A stretch of 64,000 bases of DNA, from positions 4,879,501 to 4,943,500 of the forward strand of contig NZ_CP108581.1 of NCBI RefSeq assembly GCF_036010665.1. Direction: 5' to 3'. Shown here one piece after another: positions 47,910 through 58,400 of the stretch (position 1 is the stretch's first letter; every line of letters begins with the position of its first letter). The notes under the pieces are model-generated. The model was not told the origin of the DNA and did no database searches. It saw only the letters and a list, made by a program, of their open reading frames with translations. The stretch is from Microbispora sp. NBC_01189 (GTDB lineage: Bacteria; Actinomycetota; Actinomycetes; Streptosporangiales; Streptosporangiaceae). The position numbers and the translations under genes were made by a program.

Positions 47910-50216
47910 ATGATGAGAGGGGAGGCGCGCTCGTTCGCCGCGACCCGCAAGGACCGGGCCGCGGACATCGACAGATGGCTCACCGATCTGTTCCGCACGG
48001 CGGCCACCCGGCCGTACGCGCGGGAGGAGGGATCGGGAGGGAAGGGCGGCCTCCCCGACGAGCGAGGCCCCGCCGCTCCCACCGGGATGGGCGGCGTGGC
48101 CCTGGTCGCGGTCGGCAGCCTGGGCCGGGGCGAACTCGCCCCCGGCAGCGACCTGGACCTCGTCCTGCTCCACAACGGGCGCGAGGACGTGGCGAGGATC
48201 GCCGACCGCATCTGGTACCCCATCTGGGACTCCGGGATCGGTCTCGACCACTCCGTCCGCACCGTGGACGAGGCGGTGAAGGTCGCCAGGGAGGACCTCA
48301 AGGCCGTGCTCGGGCTGATCCAGGCGCGGCACGTGGTGGGCGATCCCGAACTGACCCGGTCCGCCCGGGAGGCGGTGCTCGTGGAGTGGCGGGCCGACTC
48401 CCGGCGCCGGCTGGCCGAGCTGCGGGCGTCGGCGGACAAACGCGCCGAGACCGGCGGCGAGCTGGCCTTTCTCCTCGAACCCGACCTCAGGGACGCCAGG
48501 GGCGGCCTGCGCGACGTGCAGGCGATGCAGGCCGTGGCCGCCGCCTGGGTGGCCTCGGCCCCCGGCCCCCGCGTCCGCGAGGCGTACGAACTGCTGCTGG
48601 ACATCAGGCACGGGCTGCACCTGGTCACCGCCCGGGGAACCGACCGCCTGGTGCTCCAGGAGCAGGACGCGGTCGCCGGGACGCTCGGCATGCTCGACGC
48701 CGAGGCGCTGATGCGCCGCCTGGCGGAGGCGGGCCGCACCATCTCCCACGCCTTCGACGCCACCTGGCGCACCGTCGACCGGCTGCTGACCGGTCCCGCG
48801 CCACGAGGACGGCGGCCGCTCGCGGACGGCGTCGTCGAACACGGCGGCGAGGTCGTGCTGGCCCGCGGCGTCACCCCACGCTCCGACCCCACGCTCGTGC
48901 TGCGGGCGGCGGCCGCCGCCGCCGAGGCGGGGCTCCCGCTGGCGCCGGCGACGGTCAGCGCGCTCGCCGCCCAGTCGCCTCCGCTGCCCGTGCCGTGGCC
49001 CCCGGAGGCCCGCGGCGCGCTGGTGGCGCTGCTCGGCGCGGGCCGCGCCGCCGTACCGGTCTGGGAGGAGCTCGACCAGGCCGGCGTGCTGGTCAAGCTG
49101 ATCCCCGACTGGGAGCGCGTGCGGCACCGTCCCCAGCGCAACCCGGTCCACCGGTACACCGTGGACCGGCACCTCATCGAGACCGCGGCCGGAGCCGCCG
49201 CCTTCACCCGCGAGGTGTCCCGCCCGGACCTGCTGCTCATCTCGGCGCTGCTGCACGACATCGGCAAGGGCTGGCCGGGCGACCACTCGACCACCGGTGA
49301 GATCGTCGCCCGGGACATCGGCGCCCGGATGGGCCTGCCGCAGGCGGACGTGGAGATCCTCGCCACGGTGGTGCGGCATCACCTGCTGCTGCCCGAGACC
49401 GCCACCCGGCGGGACCTCGACGACCCGGTGACCATCTCCCGGGTGGCCGAGGCGATCGGCTCCCGGGAGGTCCTCGAACTGCTGGCCGCGCTCGCCGTGG
49501 CCGACGGCTCCGCGACCGGCCCGGCCGCGTGGAACTCCTGGAAGGCGTCCCTGGTCTCCGACCTGGTCCGGCGGGTGAGGTCGGTGCTGTCCGGCGCGCC
49601 GCCGGCGCCCGCGCCCGCGTTGTCGGCCGACCAGGCGGCGCTCGCCCGGCACGGCGGCGGAGCGGTGCGGGTGAACGGCAGCGCGGTCACCGTGGTCGCG
49701 CCGGACCGGCCGGGGCTGCTGTGGCGGGCGGCCGGGGTGCTCGCGGCGCACCGGATGGCGGTGCGCGCCGCCTCCGCCGCGTCCGCCGGGTCGACCGCCG
49801 TCATCGAGTTCGTCGTCGTCCCCGAGTACGGCTCGCCGCCGGATCCGGCGACGCTGGAGGCCGACCTGCGCCTCGTCCTGGCCGGACGGCTCGACATCGA
49901 GCAGCGCCTGGCCCGGCGGGCGAGGTCCATGCGCCCTTCCCGGGTGCCGGTGGCGCCGCCGCGCGTCACACTGCTCGACGACGCGTCCAACACGGCGAGT
50001 GTGGTGGAGGTGAGAGCGCACGACAGACCCGGTCTGCTGTGGCGTATCGGCCGCGCCTTCGGCGAGTGCGGACTTGACGTACGCGCCGCGCGTGTGGAGA
50101 CTCTGGGCGCAGAAGCGGTGGATGTCTTCTATGTGGCGGATCGTACGGGCCGCCCCATTGTCGACGAACAGCAGCGGATCCAGGTACGGGAGCACGTCCT
50201 CGCGGCCCTCAGGTAA
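47910..50216 (+). CDS. glnD: PII nucleotidyltransferase (GlnD)
   Basis: 768 aa. Nucleotidyltransferase motif GSLGRGELAPGSDLDLVLL at about 69-87, GlnD-linker RDARGGLRDVQAMQAVAAAW, HD hydrolase domain with LLISALLHDIGKGWPGDHS at about 445-460 and two ACT domains (APDRPGLLWRAAGVLAAHRM near 595 and AHDRPGLLWRIGRAF near 700) that sense glutamine. It modifies and demodifies GlnK; adenylylation is the reported activity in streptomycetes. Begins 4 nt behind glnK. Confidence 0.95.
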   Translation: MMRGEARSFAATRKDRAADIDRWLTDLFRTAATRPYAREEGSGGKGGLPDERGPAAPTGMGGVALVAVGSLGRGELAPGSDLDLVLLHNGREDVARIADRIWYPIWDSGIGLDHSVRTVDEAVKVAREDLKAVLGLIQARHVVGDPELTRSAREAVLVEWRADSRRRLAELRASADKRAETGGELAFLLEPDLRDARGGLRDVQAMQAVAAAWVASAPGPRVREAYELLLDIRHGLHLVTARGTDRLVLQEQDAVAGTLGMLDAEALMRRLAEAGRTISHAFDATWRTVDRLLTGPAPRGRRPLADGVVEHGGEVVLARGVTPRSDPTLVLRAAAAAAEAGLPLAPATVSALAAQSPPLPVPWPPEARGALVALLGAGRAAVPVWEELDQAGVLVKLIPDWERVRHRPQRNPVHRYTVDRHLIETAAGAAAFTREVSRPDLLLISALLHDIGKGWPGDHSTTGEIVARDIGARMGLPQADVEILATVVRHHLLLPETATRRDLDDPVTISRVAEAIGSREVLELLAALAVADGSATGPAAWNSWKASLVSDLVRRVRSVLSGAPPAPAPALSADQAALARHGGGAVRVNGSAVTVVAPDRPGLLWRAAGVLAAHRMAVRAASAASAGSTAVIEFVVVPEYGSPPDPATLEADLRLVLAGRLDIEQRLARRARSMRPSRVPVAPPRVTLLDDASNTASVVEVRAHDRPGLLWRIGRAFGECGLDVRAARVETLGAEAVDVFYVADRTGRPIVDEQQRIQVREHVLAALR

Positions 50217-50291
50217 TAAGGGTCACGATCCTCACCTCTTGGTAACAATTGGGGTGCTGCGGCAGGGGTAGGGCCGCTCGCCTTGATGACC

Positions 50292-50319
50292 TTGTGGTCG
50301 AATTGTCCCCGCTTATAGA
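50292..50319 (+). promoter_or_regulatory. Candidate sigma-70 promoter of the first conservon
   Basis: TTGTGG (50292-50297), a 16-nt spacer and TATAGA (50314-50319). RNA would start near 50326, which rules out the long in-frame start at 50249 and leaves ATG 50333 or 50366 for the kinase. Confidence 0.45.
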
Positions 50320-50365
50320 GCTATGTCACTTCATGCTGTCCAGACGCGTGAAGGCAGGCCGAACG

Positions 50366-53300
50366 ATGGCGGGGCCGGTGAGCATGGAGCAGTCGAATAC
50401 CGATAACCGCAGGCGGAGGAGCCCGTTCTCAGCGCGCAACTGGAGGGTTCCCACACGCCTGACCGCGCTGATCCTCGCACCGACGCTCGTGGCCGTGCTC
50501 CTCGCCGGCCTCCGCGTCGTCAGCTCGATGGACAGCCTGACCGGCTACCAGCGGACCAGGTCGGCGGCGGAATACTCGGTGCATCTGCGGGACCTGGCCG
50601 AGCAGCTCGCCCTCGAACGCGACCTGTTCGTCTGGGGAGGCAACGGCAGGCGCACGTTCGACATCGACGGCCAGACCGAGCTGACCCGCGCCCAGCAGCG
50701 CGCGGTGGTCGACCCCCTGGTGCAGCAGGTGCGGGCCGACCTCAAGAACGTCGACGTGGACTACGGCGCGCGGGCGGGGGAGCAGGCCCAGCAGCTCACC
50801 AGCCGCTTCGCCAGCCTCGCCGGCATCCGCGCCAACGGCGCGCCGGAGGACTACAGCGCACTGATCGCCAACATCCTGCGCCTGCATGACGAGCTTGGCG
50901 CGAGCGACGTCGCCCCCGAGATCGTGGGCAATGTCCGCGCCCTGGGCGGTCTCGCCCACGCCAAGGAGGAGGTGGCCCTGCAGCGGGCCGCCCTCACCCG
51001 CGAGTTCATGGAGCGCAACCAGAACTTCACCACCTTCGAGCTGCAGGACTTCCTGGCCGCCCAGTCGCGCCAGGCGAGCTACCTCGCGACGTTCTACTCG
51101 GAGGCCCCACAGGCCGAGGCGGCCCGCCTGGTGACCCTCTTCGCCGACTCGAACGTGGTGAACGGCGAGCTGACCAAGTCGTGGGCGCTCAGGCTGGGCC
51201 TGCAGAACCAGTCCCTCAGCCGTTACCGCAGCAGGGACACCACGGCCCAGCGGTGGTTCCAGGACAGCACCAAGACCATCGAGCAGATGGCGGCCGTCGA
51301 GGGCCGTGTGTCGTCGCTGGTGCAGGACCGGACCCGTGATCTGCAGTCGGCCGAACAGCGCAACGCCCTCATCGCCGGGGCCCTGATCCTCGCCCTCCTG
51401 CTGCTCGTGCTGGCCACCACGGCGCTCATCGCGCGCTCGATGGTCCGGCCGCTGCGCCGCCTGCGGGTGGAGGCGCTCGACATCGCCGGGCGCCGGCTGC
51501 CCGAGATCGTGCGGCGGATGCGCGAGTCGGACGACCCCGACCGGGAGTCGCAGGTGCAGCCGATCGCGGTCGGCAGCACCGACGAGATCGGTGAGGTCGC
51601 CCAGGCCTTCGACGAGGTCCACCTGCAGGCCGTACGGCTGGCCGCCGAGGAGTCGCGCCTGCGCGCCAACGTCAACTCGATGTTCGTGAACCTGTCGCGC
51701 CGCACCCAGACGCTGGTGGAGCGGCAGATCTCGCTGATCGACGGCCTGGAGCGGGGCGAGGAGGACGGCCGGCGCCTCGCCGACCTGTTCAAGCTGGACC
51801 ACCTCGCCACCCGCATGCGCCGCAACAGTGAGAACCTCCTGGTGCTCGCCGGGCACGAGCCGCCGCGCAAGCGCAGCCAGCCCGCCCGGCTCGTCGACGT
51901 GGTCCGCGCCTCGCTGTCGGAGGTCGAGGACTACGAACGGGTCGTCGTCCGGATCCCCCGCAGCATCGCCCTGGCCGGGCACGCCGCCAACGACGTCGTC
52001 CACCTCCTGGCCGAGCTCGTCGAGAACGCCATCGCCTTCTCGCCGCGCAACACCAAGGTCGTGGTCTCCAGCAGCCCGGTCGAGGGCGGGGCCGTGATGC
52101 TCGGGGTCACCGACGCCGGAATCGGCATGTCCGCCGAGGAACTGGCGGAGATCAACCGCCGCCTCGCCGAGCCGCCCACGATCGACGTGTCGGTCTCCCG
52201 CCGGATGGGCCTGTTCGTGGTCGGCCGCCTCGCGCTGCGTCACGGCATCCGGGTGCAGCTGCGCCGGGGTGACGGCGCGGGCATCATCGCGATGGTGCTG
52301 TTCCCCGCGCAGCTCATCTCCAACGCCGACCAGCCCCTCATGCCGCGTCCGTCGGTCCCGGCCGGGCAGACCGCGGCCGGGCTGCCGGCGCGGCAGGCGT
52401 TCGCCGAGCCCAACCCGGCCGGCCAGGCGCCGGGAGCGGGTCCGTTCGAGCCGTGGAACCCCGGCGACGGCGCGGCCGGCGGCGTGGGGTCGCGCCGGCC
52501 CCCGGCGCCGAGTGGCGCCGGGTCCGGCGGAAACGGCTCGGGCGGCTTCTCCGCCTTCGGCGCTCCGGTCAGGGAGGCGCCGTCCGCGCCGGCCGAGCAC
52601 CCGTACGGACCGCCGGGTCCCGTCGAGGCGCCGCCGACCGAGAGCGCGTACACAGGGAACACGTACACGGGGAACTCGGGGCCGCAGCCGATGCCCGGAG
52701 CGCCGGGAGGATCTCCGGACGCGGACCCCCCACGCCCGGCCTTCGGCGGGCAGCCGGGCGCGTCGTGGCCCCCGGCGTTCGGCACGCCGATCGGCGAGGA
52801 GCCCGCGCCCGGCCGGTCCGAAACCTCCTGGCCGTCGCTGCCCACCGGGCCCACCCCGCTCCCACGGCGGAACGCGGCCACGCAGGCCGGCACGACCGGG
52901 CCCACCGCCTTCCCGCCGTCGACGCGGAGCACGGGTGAGCACGCGTTCCCCCCCTCCGCTCACGGCACCGGTCCGAACGCGTTCCCGCCGTCCCCGCAAA
53001 GTACGGGACCGACCGCGTTCCCGCCGTCTCCCCAGAGCACGGGACCGAACGTCTTCACCCCGGCGCCCCAGAGCGCGGTGCCGCCGGGCGGCACGGGGCC
53101 GACCGCCTTCCCTCCGCCGCCCGCGATGGGGCGAGCCGGCGGCTCCGGGAACCTCGCGTCGGCGACCGGTCCGCTGCCCGCGGTGGAGGACTCGCCGCTG
53201 GAGCGCGGCGACGAGTTCCTGCCGATCTTCGCCTCGGTCGAGTCGGCCTGGTTCCGCCGTCCTTCCGACACCGGTCCCACCGCGGTTCCGCGTACGGACG

Positions 53301-53719
53301 GGGAGACCACCGCGGAGACCACCGGGGAGATCGCAAGAACCGCCGATGCCGCCAAGGCCGCCGCGGCCCCCGCACCGGCGAACGGGCCGGCGGACAACCG
53401 GGCGACGCCCGCGCAGCAGTCCGGCGGCACCGGCGGGTGGCGGTCGCAGGCCGACAGCGGTTTCCAGGCCGCGGCGAGCGTGCGGGACCCGTCGCTCGGC
53501 GGCGTCACCGCGGCCGGACTGCCCAAGCGCATGCCGAAGGCCAACCTGGTGCCCGGCTCGGTCGGCGCGGAGAGCGCCGCCGCGCCCCCGCGTCCGCCGG
53601 TCTCGGCCGAGGCGGTCCGCAACCGCCTTTCCAGCTTCCAGCAGGGTGTGCGGCGGGGCCGGGCCCAAGCGGCCGGCGGCCTCACCGAAGGGTCGGGTAA
53701 CGAGGAGGAGGGCTCGTGA
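50366..53719 (+). CDS. cvnA: Conservon sensor kinase CvnA (NIT-HAMP-HATPase)
   Basis: 1117 aa. Membrane helix 1 near 28-50; an extracellular nitrate/nitrite-sensing (NIT) domain; helix 2 near 334-355 (LIAGALILALLLLVLATTAL); HAMP with VRPLRRLRVEALDIA; a dimerisation helix with FKLDHLATRMRRNSENLLVL; and an ATPase with HLLAELVENAIAFSP and DAGIGMSAEEL. About 465 disordered, proline-rich residues follow, including 12-residue repeats of FPPSPQSTGPTA (about 52890-53060), then short motifs shared with the second CvnA. Conservons resemble a membrane-bound G-protein-coupled sensor. ATG 50366 is chosen; 50333 is possible. Confidence 0.92.
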   Translation: MAGPVSMEQSNTDNRRRRSPFSARNWRVPTRLTALILAPTLVAVLLAGLRVVSSMDSLTGYQRTRSAAEYSVHLRDLAEQLALERDLFVWGGNGRRTFDIDGQTELTRAQQRAVVDPLVQQVRADLKNVDVDYGARAGEQAQQLTSRFASLAGIRANGAPEDYSALIANILRLHDELGASDVAPEIVGNVRALGGLAHAKEEVALQRAALTREFMERNQNFTTFELQDFLAAQSRQASYLATFYSEAPQAEAARLVTLFADSNVVNGELTKSWALRLGLQNQSLSRYRSRDTTAQRWFQDSTKTIEQMAAVEGRVSSLVQDRTRDLQSAEQRNALIAGALILALLLLVLATTALIARSMVRPLRRLRVEALDIAGRRLPEIVRRMRESDDPDRESQVQPIAVGSTDEIGEVAQAFDEVHLQAVRLAAEESRLRANVNSMFVNLSRRTQTLVERQISLIDGLERGEEDGRRLADLFKLDHLATRMRRNSENLLVLAGHEPPRKRSQPARLVDVVRASLSEVEDYERVVVRIPRSIALAGHAANDVVHLLAELVENAIAFSPRNTKVVVSSSPVEGGAVMLGVTDAGIGMSAEELAEINRRLAEPPTIDVSVSRRMGLFVVGRLALRHGIRVQLRRGDGAGIIAMVLFPAQLISNADQPLMPRPSVPAGQTAAGLPARQAFAEPNPAGQAPGAGPFEPWNPGDGAAGGVGSRRPPAPSGAGSGGNGSGGFSAFGAPVREAPSAPAEHPYGPPGPVEAPPTESAYTGNTYTGNSGPQPMPGAPGGSPDADPPRPAFGGQPGASWPPAFGTPIGEEPAPGRSETSWPSLPTGPTPLPRRNAATQAGTTGPTAFPPSTRSTGEHAFPPSAHGTGPNAFPPSPQSTGPTAFPPSPQSTGPNVFTPAPQSAVPPGGTGPTAFPPPPAMGRAGGSGNLASATGPLPAVEDSPLERGDEFLPIFASVESAWFRRPSDTGPTAVPRTDGETTAETTGEIARTADAAKAAAAPAPANGPADNRATPAQQSGGTGGWRSQADSGFQAAASVRDPSLGGVTAAGLPKRMPKANLVPGSVGAESAAAPPRPPVSAEAVRNRLSSFQQGVRRGRAQAAGGLTEGSGNEEEGS

Positions 53720-54135
53720 CTGAGTTGAGCGTGGAAGCACGCAGGTTCGACTGGCTGATCACCGACTTCGTCGGCACCACCCCCGGGGTGGCGCACGCGG
53801 TGGTGGTCTCGTCGGACGGCCTGCGACTCGCCCAATCGGACGGCTTCCCCCCTGACCGCGCCGACCAGCTCGCGGCGGTCGCCGCCGGCCTGCTCAGCCT
53901 CACCGTCGGCGCCTCGCGGGTGTTCGAGGGAGGCTCGGTCACCCAGACCGTGGTCGAGATGCAGCGCGGCCTGCTACTGGTCATGGCAATCAGCGACGGG
54001 TCCTGCCTGACCGTGCTGGCCTCCCCGGACTGCGACATGGGCCTGGTGGCCTACCAGATGACCCTGCTCGTGGAACGGGCCGGACAGGTGCTCACCCCGG
54101 CGCTGCGCGCCGAGCTGCAGACATCGCGGCGATGA
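53716..54135 (+). CDS. cvnB: Conservon roadblock/LC7 protein CvnB
   Basis: 139 aa. [40 protein letters not shown] and VVEMQRGLLLVMAISDG are the roadblock/LC7 fold used by MglB-like regulators of small GTPases; it probably acts on CvnD. GTG overlaps the cvnA stop (GTGA). The end QVLTPALRAELQTS is shared with the second copy. Confidence 0.94.
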   Translation: MTELSVEARRFDWLITDFVGTTPGVAHAVVVSSDGLRLAQSDGFPPDRADQLAAVAAGLLSLTVGASRVFEGGSVTQTVVEMQRGLLLVMAISDGSCLTVLASPDCDMGLVAYQMTLLVERAGQVLTPALRAELQTSRR

Positions 54136-54150
54136 TCATGGGAGTGGGGC

Positions 54151-54510
54151 ATGCGGGATCGTGACGGGACAGAGGATGAGCCTCTGTTCCGTCCGTACGC
54201 CGTCACCGGTGGGCGAGCCGAGCCGCGTTATCACCTGGCGATGGAAACGCTCGTGTCATCGGTGACCTTGAAGAGCAATGACTATTCCCTGCTCGGTCCG
54301 GAGCAGGAATCGATCATGATGTTGTGTCGTACCGTACGATCGGTCGCGGAGATCTCGGCGCTGCTCCGGGTCCCGCTCGGCGTGGCCCGCGTGCTCATCG
54401 CCGACATGGCCGACGAGGGTCTGGTCCGCCTGCACATGCCGCAGCTCAACCAGGGACAGCCAGACCTCAACCTGCTCGAAAGGGTGCTCAGTGGACTACG
54501 CAGGCTCTAG
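54151..54510 (+). CDS. cvnC: Conservon DUF742 protein CvnC
   Basis: 119 aa DUF742 protein with LFRPYAVTGGRAEPRYHLAM and a winged-helix-like core (VRSVAEISALLRVPLGVARV, IADMADEGLVRLH). Function is unknown; it is an invariable member of conservons. It overlaps cvnD by 20 nt. Confidence 0.93.
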   Translation: MRDRDGTEDEPLFRPYAVTGGRAEPRYHLAMETLVSSVTLKSNDYSLLGPEQESIMMLCRTVRSVAEISALLRVPLGVARVLIADMADEGLVRLHMPQLNQGQPDLNLLERVLSGLRRL

Positions 54511-55075
54511 TCGTGGTCTTACCTCGACGAAGATCGTCGTGGCGGGTGGGTTCGGCGTCGGGAAGACGACCTTCGTCGGTGCCGTCTCCGAGATCCTTCC
54601 GCTGACGACCGAGGCCGTGATGACCGACGCCAGCGCCGGCATCGACGACCTGGGGCTCACGCCGAACAAGACGACCACGACGGTCGCGATGGACTTCGGG
54701 CGGCTGTCGCTCGACCAGGACCTCATCCTCTACCTGTTCGGGACTCCGGGCCAGCACCGCTTCTGGTTCATGTGGGACGACCTCGTCCGCGGTGCCATCG
54801 GGGCGGTCGTGCTCGTGGACAGCCGCAGGCTCGCCGACTGCTTCCCGGCCATCGACTACTTCGAGGAGGCCCAGCTTCCGTTCCTCGTCGCGATGAACGG
54901 CTGGGAGGGACAGTTCCTCCACTCGGAGGAGGAGGTGCGCGAGGCGCTGTCGCTGGCCCCGCACGTTCCGGTCGTCCGTACGGACGCCAGGTCGCGGGAC
55001 GGCGTCAAGTCCACGCTCATCAGCCTGGTCGAGTACGTGCTCACGGTCCGCGCCGCGTACGGCAGGACCTACTGA
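54491..55075 (+). CDS. cvnD: Conservon small GTP/ATP-binding protein CvnD
   Basis: 194 aa P-loop GTPase of the MglA/Ras-like type. P-loop GGFGVGKTTFVGAVSEI, switch region with TTTTVAMDFGRL, YLFGTPGQHRFWFMWDDL in place of DxxG, and an NxxD-like stretch MNGWEGQ. It is the last conservon gene; GAAAGGG inside cvnC serves as its ribosome site and the two genes overlap. Confidence 0.94.
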   Translation: MDYAGSSRGLTSTKIVVAGGFGVGKTTFVGAVSEILPLTTEAVMTDASAGIDDLGLTPNKTTTTVAMDFGRLSLDQDLILYLFGTPGQHRFWFMWDDLVRGAIGAVVLVDSRRLADCFPAIDYFEEAQLPFLVAMNGWEGQFLHSEEEVREALSLAPHVPVVRTDARSRDGVKSTLISLVEYVLTVRAAYGRTY

Positions 55076-55451
55076 GCGCTGTCCCGTGAGCCTTCGGCGA
55101 GAGGGCGGCGAGGGCGGTACCCCCGGGTGCCGCCCTTCGTGACGTCCGGGTGCGGCCGAGCCCGTCCGGGCCGCCCGCGTCACCGGATTCCCGGCCTTCT
55201 GCCTGTGGTTTCGTGAGATGGTGACCTAGCCGGAGGGGCAGAATCCGGTAATGAAGACGACCCGATATTTAATCAAATAACATCATCTCCGTGCCTGTAT
55301 AGGTTGTTTGTGCACGGGTGTTCGGTTGGCCTCCCTGGTGTCGGTGTGCTGCAATTACCCTCGCCTGCAGGACGTCTCCCGTGTCACGCCAACCACATCC
55401 GTGACGAGAATTCCCCCCTGTGCGCACATACGGCGAGAGGTTGCGAAGCCT
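55076..55451 (+). other. Intergenic region between the two conservons
   Basis: 376 nt without a convincing gene. A GC-rich first half is followed by an AT-rich block (ATTTAATCAAATAACATCATC, about 55267-55287) unlike its surroundings, and TATAGGTT at 55298-55305 that could serve as a -10 box for the second conservon. An AT-rich block just upstream of a -10 resembles an UP element or a regulator site. Confidence 0.5.
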
Positions 55452-58400
55452 GTGAGGACACTAGACCCCCGGACCGACGAGAGCCCCGGGACCGGGGTTC
55501 CGGCTGAGCAGGAGCCCGACGAGGGAAGCCGGTTCCTCCTGCGTAACTGGCGGGTGCGTTCCCGGCTGGTGGCGCTGATCCTCATCCCCACGCTGGCCGC
55601 CCTGGTGCTCGGCGGGTTCCGCATCGTCAGCTCGGTGACCACCGCGTCGCAGTACCAGCAGACGAGCGACCTGGCCCGGCTGGTGGACCGCGTCGCGAAC
55701 CTCACCCACGAGCTGCAGACCGAGCGGGACCGGGCCGCGTGGAACGCCACCATCGGCCGCCCGCCCAAGGCGGCCGCCGCCGTCAAGGCGCAGACCATCC
55801 TCACGAACAAGGCGGCCACCGCCGTACGCGACCTGGCGAACGAGGTCAGGTCGGGCGTGAGCGACCGGGCCACGGCCGAGATCGAGCACATCCTCGGCAA
55901 GCTCGACGGCGTGGAGTCGCTCCGCGGCCAGGCCGCGGAGGGGAACCTGCAGCCGCGAGCCGTGCTCGACCAGTACACCCTCGTCATCGGCAACCTGCTC
56001 GCCCTGCAGGACGAACTGTCCCAGGGCACGGTCGACGACCGGCTCGGCGCGATGTCGGTCACCCTGGCCGCCCTCGCCCGCGCGAAGGAGAGCGCCTCCC
56101 TGCAGCGCGGCCTGCTGTCCACGGTGCTGACCTCCGGCCGGTTCGAGCAGGCCCAGCTCCAGAGCTTCCTCGGCGCGATGTCCGCGCAGGAGAGCGAGCT
56201 GCGCGCGTTCCGAAAGAGCGCCACGCCGGAGGAACGGACGGACTACGACAACACGGTCTCCGGCGGCAGGGTCGACGAGGCGGAGTTCCTCCGGACGCTC
56301 GTGCTCGACCGGGCCAACTCGGGCTTCGACCTCAGAGGCCTCGACCAGTCCGTACGCGACGACACCCGCCTGTGGTTCGACGCGATCTCGCAGCCGATCA
56401 ACCGGATGCGCACCGTCGAGGCCAAGCTGACGTCGGCCATCGTGGCACGCGCCCAGTCGCTCAAGGACGACGAGCAGCAGCGGGCCGTCGTCGTCGCCGT
56501 CGCCGTCGTCCTCCTGCTGATCGCGGTGCTGCTCGTCACCACCGGCGTCGCCCGCTCGCTCGTACGCCCGCTGCGGCGGCTGCGCAGCGAGGCGCTGGAG
56601 GTCGCCGGGCACCGTCTGCCCGACACGGTCCAGAAGCTGCGCGAGGCCGGCGACGCCGGCCAGGTGCCGGCCATCGCCCCCATCGGCGTGGTCGGCCGTG
56701 ACGAGATCGGCGAGGTGGCGCGGGCCTTCGACGAGGTCCACCGCGAGGCCATCCGCCTGGCGGGCGACGAGGCGCGTCTGCGCAGCAACGTCAACGCGAT
56801 GTTCGTGAACCTGTCGCGGCGTACGCAGACCCTGGTGGAGCGCCAGCTCTCCCTTATCGAGGGCCTGGAGCAGGGCGAGCAGGACGACGACCGGCTGGGC
56901 AACCTGTTCAAGCTCGACCACCTGGCCACCCGCATGCGCCGCAACAGTGAGAACCTGCTGGTCCTCGCCGGGCAGGAGGCCGCGCGCCGCTGGGGCCAGC
57001 CGGTGCCCATCGTCGACATCGTCCGCGCCTCCCTGTCGGAGGTCGAGAGCTACGAACGCGTCGACATCCAGGTGCAGCCCGGCGCGTCGATCGTCGGCCA
57101 GGCGGTCAACGACGTCGTGCACCTGGTGGCCGAGCTGGTCGAGAACGCCATCTCCTTCTCGCCCCGCGACACCAAGGTCACGGTGTCGAGCAACCGCATC
57201 GACGGCGGCGGCCTGATCATCTCCGTGAGCGACCTCGGCATCGGCATGACACCCGAGGAACTGGCCGGGACGAACCACCGCCTGGCGAACCCGCCGGTGG
57301 TGGACGTGTCGGTGTCCCGCCGCATGGGCCTGTTCGTGGTCGGCCGCCTCGCGCTGCGTCACGGCATCCGGGTGCAGTTGCGCCAGCAGGACACCGGCGG
57401 CCTGACGGCCATGGTGCTGCTGCCCGAGTCGCTGCTGGCCCACGCGGGCCCGGCCTTCCCGGGGGTGCCGGGCATGCCCCAGCCGGAGCTGACCAGCCCG
57501 ATGCCGGCCGTCGGGGCCGGGCCGCAGTTCGGCGCTCCCGCGTTCGGCGCGCCCGCTCTCGCCAGCCCGACCCCGTTCGAGAACCCACCGCGCACCCCCG
57601 TGTTCGGCGCGGACGCGCCGGGCGTCGGCGCCCCGGCCGCCGCCGCCTCCGAGCGCGGGCCCTTCGAGACCTTCCCGCGCGAGACGACCGGCTTCGATCC
57701 CGACCCGTTCTCGCGCAATCCGTTCGAGCCGCCGCAGCGGAACGCGGGCAACGACCCCTTCGCCCGCAACCCCTTCGAATCGGGCGGCTTCGAGCGCCCC
57801 GCGGAGCCGGACCCCTTCGCCCGGAACCCCTTCGACAGCGGCGCGTTCGACAGCGGCGCGTTCGACACCGGCGCGTTCGACAGCGGTGCCTTCGGCCAGC
57901 CCGATCCCTTCGCCCGCAGTCCGTTCGAGTCCGGCCCCTTCGACCGGACGGCCTTCGACAAGACGCCCTTCGACAAGGAGCCCGCCGACCGGGACTTCTC
58001 CAACAGGACGCCGTTCGAGAAGACGCCGGCCGAGCGGGACCCGTTCGAGACCACGACCTTCGACTCCGGACCCTTCGACTCGCGCCCGTTCGACTCGCGC
58101 CCGTTCGAATCGGGCGCGTTCGAGTCCAGCCCCTTCGACACCAACCCCTTCAACCGCGGCCGCGTGGGTGAGGCACCCGTCGACACGCCCTGGCCCGGCC
58201 ACCTGCCCCCGCCGGGGAGCACCTCCTGGCCGGGAGGACAGGAGGAAGGCGGCGCGGGCTGGCCCGGGTGGGCCGGACGCGGTCCCTTCGAGGGCGAGGA
58301 CAACACGGGCCCGCTTCCGGTGGTGCGCGACTCGCCGCTGGAGTCGGAGGAGGAGTACCTCCCCATCTTCGCCGCGGTCGAGTCGGACTGGTTCAAGAAG

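Noticed and set aside
52890-53060. 36-bp repeats considered as a mobile or regulatory repeat
   Set aside because: They are in-frame coding repeats (FPPSPQSTGPTA) in the tail of the first CvnA.
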